Assembly (NCBI GenBank): GCA_963854835.1
Contig: OY978530.1
Location: 5,448,501 to 5,512,500 of the forward strand
Direction of reading: 5' to 3'
DNA length: 64,000 nucleotides
From: Megamerina dolium
Lineage: Eukaryota; Arthropoda; Insecta; Diptera; Megamerinidae
The translations under genes were made by a program, and so were the position numbers. The notes below the pieces were generated by a model that was given only the letters and a program-made list of their open reading frames with translations, ran no database searches and was not told where the DNA came from. Shown here one piece after another: positions 21,909-31,129 of this stretch. Within the stretch, counting starts at the first letter, position 1. The number at the start of each line of letters is the position of its first letter.

Positions 21909-22976
21909 ATGCAACAGAACGAGGAACAAATGGTCCAGATGGCGGTCGTTATCAGATCACAAGAAGATACGATCAACCAGTTGCGCAGCCAGTTGCAGAA
22001 CGTGCAACAGCAACAAACGCCACAACACCAAACATTCCTGTCACCAAAGGATATTCTACAACAATTCAGGCAACTAAAATGCCTAGACGACACCCACTAC
22101 GTCATACCATTCATCAAGTCAGTGGAAGCAGTGATTGCGTTGTGCCCAAGTGACAACACGAACCTGATGACGTTAGCAATGACGATCATAGCAAACGAGA
22201 AGATCGTGGGAACAGCAGGTCAATGCATCCAGGAGTTAGGAGACAACGCAACATGGGACGAAATGAAGGCGAAATTGCTGGAGCGGTTTAGACCAAGAGC
22301 CACCTACGGCGATGTATTCAATAAGTGCAGAAACATAAACGTAAGCAATTTTGGAGAACTATTTATATATTTCGAAAAAGCTAAACACGAAATAAACCAA
22401 ATATACTTATTCGATGAAAACAAACCTAGTATATACAAACCAGACAGAGTCGACATGGATTTAGTTAATATACTAATAGAAAAAATTGATATTCCTATGC
22501 GATCACACTTAGATCAAGTTAGTTCATTAAACGCGATAATAATGAAATACTCGCAAATTAAAGCACTAGATGACCCTAGGGCTATACATATAAAATATAG
22601 AAAAAACCAAACTAATTACAAAAAACTACAAAGTACTAATACATATAATCAAAATAACACACCTGTACACAATGCAAATACCAATAGGCACAATCAATAT
22701 ATACCATTTACTCAAAATTACCCAAACACCTAAAATACTAATACAAGTAGAAATGACAATCGAAGTCAGCAATTTAGGCACAATTATATCCCAAGTAATC
22801 AATATCGTAGAGATAACAATACTACTCAAACGAGAATCACCAATAGGAGTATTAACTCTAATAACACCAGACTAGCACTTGAACCTATAGAAATAGGTAC
22901 CTTTCAGGAGAACCAAATTGAAAAGGATAACGAAATAAATTTTTTAACATTGCCTCACGAGATACATTACCCATAA
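21909..22976 (+). pseudogene. gag: gag of the errantivirus-type element, interrupted by one stop
   Basis: The first ATG in frame is at 21909; an apparent earlier start at 21888 is a TTG. The N-terminus is glutamine-rich and likely coiled (QEDTINQLRSQLQNVQQQQT), followed by a capsid-like helical region (FIKSVEAVIALCPSDNTNLM, WDEMKAKLLERFRPRATYGD). The C-terminal part is N/Q/R-rich and lacks CCHC knuckles, as in 17.6-group Gag. The frame stops at TAA 22731-22733, yet the same frame continues with similar N/R-rich composition to TAA 22974-22976, so the first stop is probably a mutation. The gag-pol shift site lies near the end. Confidence 0.82.
22940..22946 (+). promoter_or_regulatory. Predicted -1 ribosomal frameshift heptamer (T TTT TTA)
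   Basis: In the gag frame the codons are aaT TTT TTA, a canonical X XXY YYZ slippery sequence. A -1 slip places the ribosome exactly in the pol frame (next codon at 22946), ten codons before gag terminates at 22974. A stimulatory structure downstream was not identified by eye. Gypsy-group gag and pol are known to be joined by -1 frameshifting. Confidence 0.75.
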
Positions 22977-25972
22977 TTCACATTTCAATTGGGAAACAAA
23001 AAATTAGATGCCTTGTCGATACAGGCTCTTCTACTAGTGTAAAGAAAAAAGGGGTATTAACGGAATACCCAGAAACTACTCTAAAGAAACCATTATTTTA
23101 TAAAACACTTAACGGCATAAATGAAATTAATTATATTATTACAACACCGTTTCCGAAAGAATTTGGATGCCTTGGCACACTTCAATGGAAAGTTATTAAC
23201 TTTCCAAACAAAAATTTTTCTGCTATAATAGGGCAAAATTTTTTGCGACCATTAATGGCAAGAATTGATCATAAAGAAAAATATGTTGAACTTCTAAATA
23301 ATAAATTCTATTTCGACGAATATAATTATCCTCAATATATTCAACATATTTATAATTTACAACAAACAAGGTCTAGTGATGCAACAAATAATTTCGATTT
23401 ATCTCATTTAAATACTGATGAACATCAGGCAACCTTAAGGATGCTTACTGAGTTCGAGGATTTATTTTTTAAGGAAGGGGATAAGTTGTCCTGCACAAAT
23501 GAAGTGCAACATGAAATTGTTACCACTAATGACAGGCCTTTATACACTAAAATATATAGGTATCCTCAAGTTCATGAAGAGGAAATAAAAAAACAAATAA
23601 AAGACATGCTAGAGCAAAATATTATAAAAGAAAGTAACTCACCCTACAATAGTCCATTGTGGATTGTCGAGAAAAAATTAGACAACTCTGGGATAAAGAA
23701 ATACAGAATTGTCATTGATTACAGAAAGTTAAATGAATTTACAGTGGATGATAAATTTCCAATCTCGAATTTAAATTCATTACTAGACAAACTGGGTAGA
23801 GCACAATACTTTACAACTTTGGACTTGGCCAAGGGGTTTCATCAAATTCCAGTTAGAAAAGAAGATAGAGCTAAAACGGCATTTTCAACACCGTTTGGGC
23901 ATTACGAGTTTATTCGTATGCCTTTTGGCCTAAAAAATGCCCCATCAACCTTCCAAAGGCTGATGAACAAAATTCTTCACAAATATATAAATAAGATATG
24001 CGTCGTTTACATGGACGATATCTTAGTGTTCGGCACTTCACTTTTAATTAATTTAAAATTAATATTTCAGGCTCTAAGGAAGGCCAAATTGAAAATACAA
24101 GTAGACAAATGCGACTTTCTGAAGAAAGAAACGCAATTTTTGGGACATATTCTCACAGAAAATGGAGTAAAACCAAATCCCGCCAAAGTTGAAATTATCA
24201 GAAATTTGCAAATACCAAATAATACAAAGAAAATAAAATCATTCTTGGGAATGACGGGTTTTTACAGGAAATTTGTAAAAGATTATGCGAAAATCGCATA
24301 TCCTATGACCCAATACCTAAAAAAGGACCAAAAAGTCAACGAATACGACCCCGCTTTTATAGCTTCATTCGAAAAATTAAAGGATATCGTGACAAATTCA
24401 CCTATATTGCGTTATCCCAACTTTACAAAAAAATTCAAAATCACTACAGATGCTAGTAACTTTGCAATTGGAGCCGTTTTATCTCAAGATGAACATCCCA
24501 TTGCATATGCATCAAGAACATTGAATAAACATGAAGCAAATTATGCTACAATCGAAAAGGAGTTGTTAGCAATAGTATGGGCCGTTAAATATTTTCGCCC
24601 ATACGTTTTTGGCAGACAATTTGATCTGGAAAGTGATCACCAACCACTAAAGTGGCTAATGACAAAATACACTGGCAAAGACATAAGTCCAAGATTGCAG
24701 AGATGGCTCGTTAGTTTAGGAGAATATGACTTTTCACTCGAATATATAAAAGGAAAAACCAACAACATTGCCGATTTCTTAAGCAGAATAAAAAGCGACG
24801 AAATTAATGCTCATATAGAAATTCTTCAAGGCGATGAAGAAAATAACAGCATGTCAGTGGAAGTAGAAACTGTCCACTCACAAGAAGAGAACTTAGGGTT
24901 TGAAATTCCTATTTTAGACACCGTAGTGAATAGATTCAGAACACAAATAATCATAGTACAGCAGAAACAAAACCCCGTTGAAATTATATTTAATTCCAAG
25001 AGAATTTACTTAGACAAGAATGATATCGATCAAAACAATGTGCTAAATATCATTAGAAGAGAGATAGACAAAGGGAAAGTAGGCATATATTCCCACCTTA
25101 ATGATCACGAATATTATAAAATTTACAAAATTATCCAAGAAGAGTATTCAGCAAATCCCAGCGTCAAATTCGTCAAATGTTCACAAATGGCGATTGACAT
25201 AGAAAACGAAGAAGAACTAAGAAAACAAATTGCTCTTTTTCACAAAAACGAAAGTGGTCACTGTGGTATAACAGCATCTTTCGAGAAATTAAAAACTAAA
25301 CTGTATAATCCTCACCTCAGAGAGCAAATAAATAAAGTAATAAATAATTGTGACATATGCTCAGGTGGAAAATACGACCGAAATCCAATAAAAAATAAAT
25401 TTCAATTGACTTACACCCCAAAAACAACTAACGAAATAATCCATGTTGATACTTACGTAAATAGCAAACATTCTTTTATTGTCTTCATCGACAAATTTTC
25501 AAAACACGCTACTTGCTTACCACTAGTAGATATTAATGAAACCAAAACCATAACACCCACCAGTAGACAAAAAAGGGGATTAATTAATTTTGTAGGTAAT
25601 GCTTGGAAATATCTTTTCGGCACAATGGACGATGCAGACCGAGAAGATATTACCAACCACCTTAGCACAGTTGATTCAAACCTACATAACTCTATTACAG
25701 AATTAAATCAGCAAATAAAAATTAACGACCATTTTGATAGTACAATACAGTTAATAAAAAATACAATCAATCAAAATCAAAATGACATTCTTTATCATAT
25801 TAATGGGCTTCAAAGAACAATAAAAGACGTCCTAATACAAAATATTTACCTAGAAAAACTATTAATGTTAACTACAATTCAAAATCATATTGAACATATT
25901 CAAAGTTACGTGACAACAGCACAAAATGGCATTAGCGATGCAATCATATTGAACATATTCAAAGTTACGTGA
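22946..25972 (+). CDS. pol: Pol polyprotein fused in frame to env by internal deletion
   Basis: Read from the shift site the frame runs about 1008 codons to TGA 25970-25972. The protease motif DTGSS is at 23018. Reverse transcriptase spans about 23500-24200, with the catalytic YMDD at 24008-24019. RNase H follows with TDASNFAIGAVLS (near 24450) and SDHQPLKWL. The integrase zinc finger (HKNESGHCGITAS...NNCDIC) is near 25240-25360 and the start of the core (HVDTYVNSKHSFIVFIDKFS) near 25443. After INETKTI (about 25550) the frame jumps to TPTSRQKRGLINFVGNAWKY, an Env protease-cleavage and fusion-peptide-like region. Most of the integrase core and the first part of env are therefore missing. The product cannot integrate by itself. 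Confidence 0.88.
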   Translation, partial: NIASRDTLPIIHISIGKQKIRCLVDTGSSTSVKKKGVLTEYPETTLKKPLFYKTLNGINEINYIITTPFPKEFGCLGTLQWKVINFPNKNFSAIIGQNFLRPLMARIDHKEKYVELLNNKFYFDEYNYPQYIQHIYNLQQTRSSDATNNFDLSHLNTDEHQATLRMLTEFEDLFFKEGDKLSCTNEVQHEIVTTNDRPLYTKIYRYPQVHEEEIKKQIKDMLEQNIIKESNSPYNSPLWIVEKKLDNSGIKKYRIVIDYRKLNEFTVDDKFPISNLNSLLDKLGRAQYFTTLDLAKGFHQIPVRKEDRAKTAFSTPFGHYEFIRMPFGLKNAPSTFQRLMNKILHKYINKICVVYMDDILVFGTSLLINLKLIFQALRKAKLKIQVDKCDFLKKETQFLGHILTENGVKPNPAKVEIIRNLQIPNNTKKIKSFLGMTGFYRKFVKDYAKIAYPMTQYLKKDQKVNEYDPAFIASFEKLKDIVTNSPILRYPNFTKKFKITTDASNFAIGAVLSQDEHPIAYASRTLNKHEANYATIEKELLAIVWAVKYFRPYVFGRQFDLESDHQPLKWLMTKYTGKDISPRLQRWLVSLGEYDFSLEYIKGKTNNIADFLSRIKSDEINAHIEILQGDEENNSMSVEVETVHSQEENLGFEIPILDTVVNRFRTQIIIVQQKQNPVEIIFNSKRIYLDKNDIDQNNVLNIIRREIDKGKVGIYSHLNDHEYYKIYKIIQEEYSANPSVKFVKCSQMAIDIENEEELRKQIALFHKNESGHCGITASFEKLKTKLYNPHLREQINKVINNCDICSGGKYDRNPIKNKFQLTYTPKTTNEIIHVDTYVNSKHSFIVFIDKFSKHATCLPLVDINETKTITPTSRQKRGLINFVGNAWKYLFGTMDDADREDITNHLSTVDSNLHNSITELNQQIKINDHFDSTIQLIKNTINQNQNDILYHINGLQRTIKDVLIQNIYLEKLLMLTTIQNHIEHIQSYVTTAQNGISDAIILNIFKVT
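25565..25579 (+). other. Furin-like cleavage motif of the Env remnant
   Basis: Codons for R-Q-K-R|G in the pol-env fused frame, followed by hydrophobic LINFVGNAW. Insect errantivirus Env proteins share such a site with baculovirus F-type proteins. In this copy the upstream surface part is deleted, so the site is a relic marker of env. Confidence 0.7.
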
Positions 25973-26000
25973 CAACAGCACAAAATGGCATTAGCGATGC
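25883..26000 (+). repeat. 59-bp tandem duplication inside env
   Basis: The 59 bases at 25883-25941 recur exactly at 25942-26000. The length is not a multiple of three, so the second copy is read in another frame and produces the TGA at 25970. It interrupts the Env transmembrane-subunit region. Confidence 0.95.
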
Positions 26001-26827
26001 AAGAAAAAGAAATAAACGAATACGGAATAAATATAAGCAAAATTATGTATTTAAGAACGGCCATATTTCAAAATAACAATGATTTAATATTTGTAATTAA
26101 AGTACCTAAAACGTTTCAAATTATTCATGTCATAACAATAATACCCATCCCAAGCCCAGATAAAGAAATAAATGCAGAAATAGAGGAAGTATTTGAATAT
26201 AATAATAAAATATACACACACAGAGAAAATAAATACATAAACGAATGTACTTTGTCAAAACATTGCACAATAAATAAAACATGTCAATTAATAAAAAACG
26301 AAAACACAGAAATTGTATACATTAACGACTACACAATAATTGTAAAAAATGCAAGAAATAATTCAATCACAAGTAACTGTGATACAGGAAATAAAACCTT
26401 GAATGGAAATTTTGTAATACAATACAATAATTGTTCAGTAGAAATTGCAAACAAAAAATTTTCAAACAATTTAAAAATGTACACAGATAAAATTATCTTA
26501 CCAAAATTCACTAATATTACATTCAATAATACACTTACGATAGAATAAGTAAAATTAACAACAATTCAAAATTTAAAAGAAATAGAAGAACTCAAATACA
26601 ATAACAAAATTATAACTTATAGCATACCAACAATTGTAGTAATAGCAATAATAATAACATCAATCGTAATACTGTGGGATAAATGCATAAAATCAAACAA
26701 CAGAATTCAGGAGAATCCTGTATCAAAAGGGGGAGGAGTTACGTATGTGCTGCCACATACTCAACCAACCCTCACCAATATTACTGACATCGACAATATC
26801 ATTCGCAAGTACATAAATAATAATTAA
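25973..26827 (+). pseudogene. env: env C-terminal part, broken
   Basis: The frame from 25973 gives an ectodomain-like stretch with cysteines typical of errantivirus Env (NECTLSKHCTINKTCQL, SNCDTG, NNCSVEIA), a stop at 26546-26548, and then a transmembrane segment (about 26621-26677, SIPTIVVIAIIITSIVILW) with a short cytoplasmic tail. It reads through the polypurine tract into the 3' LTR and ends at TAA 26825-26827. An env end inside the LTR is usual for this group. The stop before the membrane anchor and the upstream duplication make it non-functional. Confidence 0.8.
26725..26736 (+). promoter_or_regulatory. Polypurine tract
   Basis: AAAAGGGGGAGG ends directly at the first base of the 3' LTR (AGTTACG at 26737), as required for plus-strand priming. 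Confidence 0.92.
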
Positions 26828-27303
26828 ATCGTATAAACAGTCGTTGCATTTAAACAAATGCCAATGACACCCAAAAATATTATGCAAGAATTAAAGTCAC
26901 CGACACTTATGAAAAGTGTCATATAACCATCGCTGCACTAAAAAGAACAAGTGCCAATGACATGGGCAAACGTTGCGACAACGACACTCATGAAAAGTGT
27001 CGTATAACCAGCGTAGTATCATGGCTTAGCATAGCTGCAGTCACTTAACATTTAGCGATTACATGATCGCTTCACTTTAAGTGGCGTAGCAACAATATCA
27101 AGTAAAATTATGTCGACGTCGGTAAATAAAGAAAAGAATAAAGAAAAACAGCGAATACGATTGAATTGCTTTCACTACATTTGGGTTTATATTAATGAAC
27201 ATGAAATTGTAAAAATTTAGTCTTAAGACCACCTTCAAACAATAAAGATTAAAATTTTGGTTTGAAAAATTCCTTTTATTTTTCCCGAAGGAAAGATATA
27301 ACT
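26737..27303 (+). repeat. 3' LTR of the errantivirus-type element
   Basis: 567 bp, reads the same as the 5' LTR. It is followed by CGCA (27304-27307), the second half of the target-site duplication, and then BEL sequence. Confidence 0.95.
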
Positions 27304-27307
27304 CGCA

Positions 27308-29125
27308 CGCGTAGATGCATCAGCGAAACTATGAAATCGGACTGTTGATTAAGAAGATATATTCACGTATCGAGGAACATGTACCTCTGGGATTTTTCGA
27401 AAGTTTTTTTTAAGGATCTCCCAGTTTGTAGCCACCGACATTGGAACTGATTCATCCCAGTCTAATTTTAGCAACCACAATTCTTGCAGCGATATTTTTG
27501 TTTTTGTAATAACTGGGCATAGAAGCATAGAATCTCCAATGGGTCAAACAACCGGGAAGACACCGGCAAAATATTGCGCTTAGTAGCCTTCAAATTATTA
27601 AAATTTCCACTGAGATTAAAATGAAGCTTATCACTTTACGGATGCCAAACTATACCCAGAGTTTTAGTAGTTTCGGTGTAGTTAAATGTGATTTCTTTTT
27701 CAACATTGTCGCTATCATTGAGAAACTGGTGGTTAGAATACCATTTCGCCAACTTAAAGCCAGCTGAATCGAGAATTTATATTACATCATATTGGATGCT
27801 GTCAAGCTCCTCCAATGTTTCAGCACCTGACAATAAATCGTCCACATAGAAATCCTCTTGTGTAACCCTTGAACTCGCATGCATTACTCTATTAAGATTG
27901 CCAAGTATATTTAAGCATCGAATAGCCAAAAACGGTGTTGGTGCTGTGTTATATGTTATTGTGTTTAATTTGTACGTTTGTATAGACATGTTTGGATGTT
28001 TGCGCCACAAAATAAGCTGAAATTGTCGGTCTGCTTCATGGACTTGTACTTGTATATACATTTTTGTAATATCTGCCGTAATGGCAAATTTACGACAACG
28101 AAATTTCAGTAGATTTATATAGAGCTCTGGTTAAATAGTTGGGTCTACCATTAGAGTATCGTTCAACGAGATATTGGATGATGTTTTACAAGAGGCCTCA
28201 AATACAACTCTTAACTTAGTTGTCAAACTACCAGGCCTAATGACTACTTGGTGTGGTATGAAATAATGTGGCCCAGTAGAAATTATGTTTTCCGTTTTAG
28301 ACATGTGGCCTAACGACAAATATTAGATCATAAAATTATTATACATTTCTTTGAAATCAAGTGTCCTCATAAGCCTACGCTCAAGTGACAAAAATCTTCG
28401 TTTTGCGGTTTCATATGAGGATCCGAGTGCTGACGAAATCATTTTAAATGGCAGACGAACTTCAAAACGGCCAGTTGGTAATCGCTTGGTATTTTTAACA
28501 AAATGTTAATCGTAACTTGTGCTTGGTACTTCTTGGTAGTATCTAAAGAGGCCAACTGAATATCGATATTTTTATTTACTAAATTGAATGCTCCACTTTT
28601 TGCATTTTTAAGTAATTTATACCGACCAGAAACTATCTAACCAAGCAATGTCTTTTGCAATGTTGGCAACGACGCGTTTAATGTTATTTGACCGATTGAT
28701 AAAATTTTGAAAAACATATCAGCTCTAATTAACAAATCAATTTTTTGTCGTTTATTAAAGCAACTGCAAATGATGTTTTGTGTTCATTTTTCTTGTTGTA
28801 ATTGTGCGATTTCATTCTATTAGGATTCTGTTGATCAGCACTGTCGTATCTACTCGACTGATCGTCATATACTTCGAGTGATTGGCAACGACAAATTAAC
28901 AATTTCGAACACTCGTTCCATGAAGTAAGGGTGGAGTAATCCAACTGATCGTTCCATCACGATTTTGTAGCTGGATCAACTTTTGATGGCATCAGGTGAA
29001 TAAGCAATGCATTCGCTATAAAGCATTTGTTAAAGAATCATAAATTGCAGTGTCAACCGCATTTCTAAGCGCTGAAGCATTTGGTTTGGTCATTTTTGGA
29101 ATGTTAAATAATTGCTCGATATTAG
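27308..29125 (-). pseudogene. BEL/Pao gag-protease-reverse transcriptase remnant (arm A')
   Basis: The same order of relics as in arm A: a gag scrap near 29100, the protease end near 28700, reverse transcriptase pieces at 28319-27777 with DFYVDDLLSGAE, and the RNase H opening at 27350-27310. It is interrupted exactly at the gypsy target site, after the codons for INASM-like sequence (tttcgctgatgcatctacgcg). Same stops and deletions as arm A, so decay preceded duplication. Confidence 0.85.
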
Positions 29126-29413
29126 CCGCATTCTTTTGCACACGAGTTGCAAAAGAACACTGACTTATTTACCGAACTGCATGCAAACCAATAACAAAAA
29201 TAAGCGACATCGTCTATTTTAACCGAGTTCAATTGAACTTGCTTATATTTTAATCGACTTGAGTCATAAGCCGCATTCTTTTACACGCGAGTTGCAAAAG
29301 AACACTGATTTATTTGCCGAACTGCATGCAAAGCAACAACAAAAATAAGCGACATCGTCTATTTTAACCGAGTTCAATTGAAGTTGCTTATATTTTAATC
29401 GACCTGAGTTATA

Positions 29414-29894
29414 GCCTAGACAGACGGCAGCCTAATTAAGGATTACCAAGATAATTCGAATTAACTCGGGCATTAACACCAGCTAATCCGCATAAACTCT
29501 ATGAGTTAATTCTCAAAATAAAAGAGGATTAGGGCAATTTGCGATGGCAACACTGCTGTAAATTGTCTATTGTGAATTTTTCTCCATCCATTTTACAAAA
29601 TATTAGGTATGTTCGCTTATAAAAAACTTTCAACAATTGTTAACAGTTTTCAACATGAAAAGTGTTGGCGAACAAATAAATCCAGCTGTCAATTACGAAC
29701 GGTGAATGTCAATTTACAAGTTTCTGATAGTTTTCAGTTCACGTACTTCTTATAGATTTTCTCATATCGAGAAATTGATAGTGATAGTAATGTAAGTGGA
29801 CAGACCTAATAAAACAGCAATCAGCCGTTTAGTTAATCCGCAATACTGCCGTCTGTCAGTATTCGGATTAAGTGCGCCGGCAATCTGTCTAGGC
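29414..29894. mobile_element. MITE-like element (copy in arm A')
   Basis: 481 bp with ends GCCTAGACAGA and TCTGTCTAGGC; the counterpart of 15344-15824. This copy has the better-preserved terminal G/C pair. Flanks are gttata and tattatag. Confidence 0.6.
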
Positions 29895-30286
29895 TATTAT
29901 AGAGTTGGAAAGTAAAAAAAACCAGCACTATTGTGAATAGACTACTGGAATGTGCTTGGGAAATTTCAACAACACGTCAAATTATTGTAAATATAAACAA
30001 AAATAAGCAAAATAAAGCAAGCGCAAATAAAAATTTATTTTAAATAAACAAATATATTTACCACAGATTCCGCAGAATTGTTTCTTTTTTGTTTTTATTT
30101 CGTTTATAAATTTGAAGAACAACCATATATACCACCAGCGTTGCTAAGTAACTAAAGGGAAATTATATTCAAGTAAACGGGAAATTAAATACGAGTTGGT
30201 GTTCTTTTGCAACTCGGTTACAAAAGAATGCAGCTATTATAAAAAAACATCAAACCCTTTATATAGCTTTGCTAAACGATCTAATA

Positions 30287-30293
30287 TAAATAA

Positions 30294-30335
<42 letters not shown>

Positions 30336-30374
30336 TTTTATATATACATATATATATATATATATCTTTATATG

Positions 30375-30413
<39 letters not shown>

Positions 30414-30415
30414 TT

Positions 30416-30451
<36 letters not shown>

Positions 30452-30452
30452 T

Positions 30453-30498
<46 letters not shown>

Positions 30499-30501
30499 CC
30501 T

Positions 30502-30533
<32 letters not shown>

Positions 30534-30536
30534 ATT

Positions 30537-30596
<60 letters not shown>

Positions 30597-30598
30597 CC

Positions 30599-30653
<55 letters not shown>
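30287..30653. repeat. Compound (TA)n microsatellite, about 367 bases
   Basis: TA repeats broken by regular variants (cattttta, cttta, aatttacaca, cctacaca), so that blocks such as tataaatttacatatata and tatatacctacatata recur. The gypsy family T element inserted at its right edge, and tyrosine/isoleucine open frames across it are not genes. Confidence 0.95.
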
Positions 30654-30657
<4 letters not shown>

Positions 30658-31091
30658 ACGTTTTTATTCTGTGAACGTTTAATTCTATTTGAATTACCTT
30701 GTTCGATCACTGGATTCTGTTAATGATAACTGCAATACTTATTTTATACAACTATATACAGCAACAATTTATTTAATAAACACTATTTATAATCAACTCT
30801 GTTTATAATCAACTATTTACAATAACACTCTAATGTACTTGCAACTTTTGCCTCTGTATCAATGTTTTCGCAATCACGTTTGGAATTAGATTGATTGTCA
30901 ATTCTCAACACTGGCTCTATTTATACTCTGTTGGCAACACCCCAGAATCTTCCTTTATCGAGATTCTTCTCTTCCTTTCTCGTTGGCTTGTTCTGGTTAT
31001 CGCTTATTTCTTTTTGTTGACATTCGTTTCGATGCTGCCAATAGAGTCAGTCACAATAGTGATGAGTAATCAACTATCGATACTCGTTACA
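30654..31091 (-). repeat. 3' LTR of family T copy 1
   Basis: 438 bp; preceded on the plus strand by ATAT (30650-30653), followed by the polypurine tract. Pairs with 36213-36650. Confidence 0.95.
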
Positions 31092-31104
31092 CTGCCCTCC
31101 TCTT
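31092..31104 (-). promoter_or_regulatory. Polypurine tract of family T copy 1
   Basis: On the minus strand TAAGAGGAGGGCAG runs up to the TG of the 3' LTR. The same sequence precedes the 3' LTR of copy 2 at 41397-41410. Confidence 0.88.
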
Positions 31105-31107
31105 AAC

Positions 31108-31126
31108 CTTGTTCGTCCCGAACAAG
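31108..31126 (-). other. Perfect 8-bp hairpin just before the polypurine tract
   Basis: CTTGTTCG, a three-base loop and CGAACAAG, between the pol stop (31130) and the polypurine tract. The equivalent in copy 2 (near 41380-41395) is degraded. Confidence 0.8.
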
Positions 31127-31129
31127 TTT

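Larger units (their letters stand above)
21066..27303 (+). mobile_element. Errantivirus-type gypsy element (17.6/297-like) with two 567-bp LTRs
   Basis: The LTRs begin AGTTACGTATG and end GATATAACT, as in the 17.6/gypsy group. CGCA duplicates at 21062-21065 and 27304-27307, and removing the element plus one CGCA restores the BEL sequence seen uninterrupted at 17929-17940. Inside are a primer-binding site, a 3 x 70 bp leader repeat, gag, a -1 shift site, pol, a pol-env junction and an env end that runs into the 3' LTR. The LTRs appear identical, so the insertion is recent, but the body carries a stop in gag, a large pol-env deletion and a 59-bp duplication. It may have been mobilised in trans by an intact relative. 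Confidence 0.92.
27308..30172 (-). mobile_element. BEL/Pao element, 5' half (arm A')
   Basis: This is the 5' half of the minus-strand BEL element whose 3' half is at 19664-21065. It mirrors arm A at 15068-17970 with few differences: the translated fragments around 28729-28944, 28131-28319 and 27777-28061 are the same as those in arm A. It includes its own copies of the MITE and of the 145-bp tandem repeat (about 29116-29412). The right boundary of similarity to arm A is at about 30172; BEL-like leader sequence with a further CTTTTGCAACTCGGTTACAAAAG palindrome-like word continues to about 30235. Confidence 0.87.

Noticed and set aside
30259..30710. Open frames encoding long tyrosine/isoleucine repeats
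   Set aside because: They are translations of (TA)n microsatellites; the same applies to 17919-18113, 19459-19728, 36646-36785 and 49498-49725.
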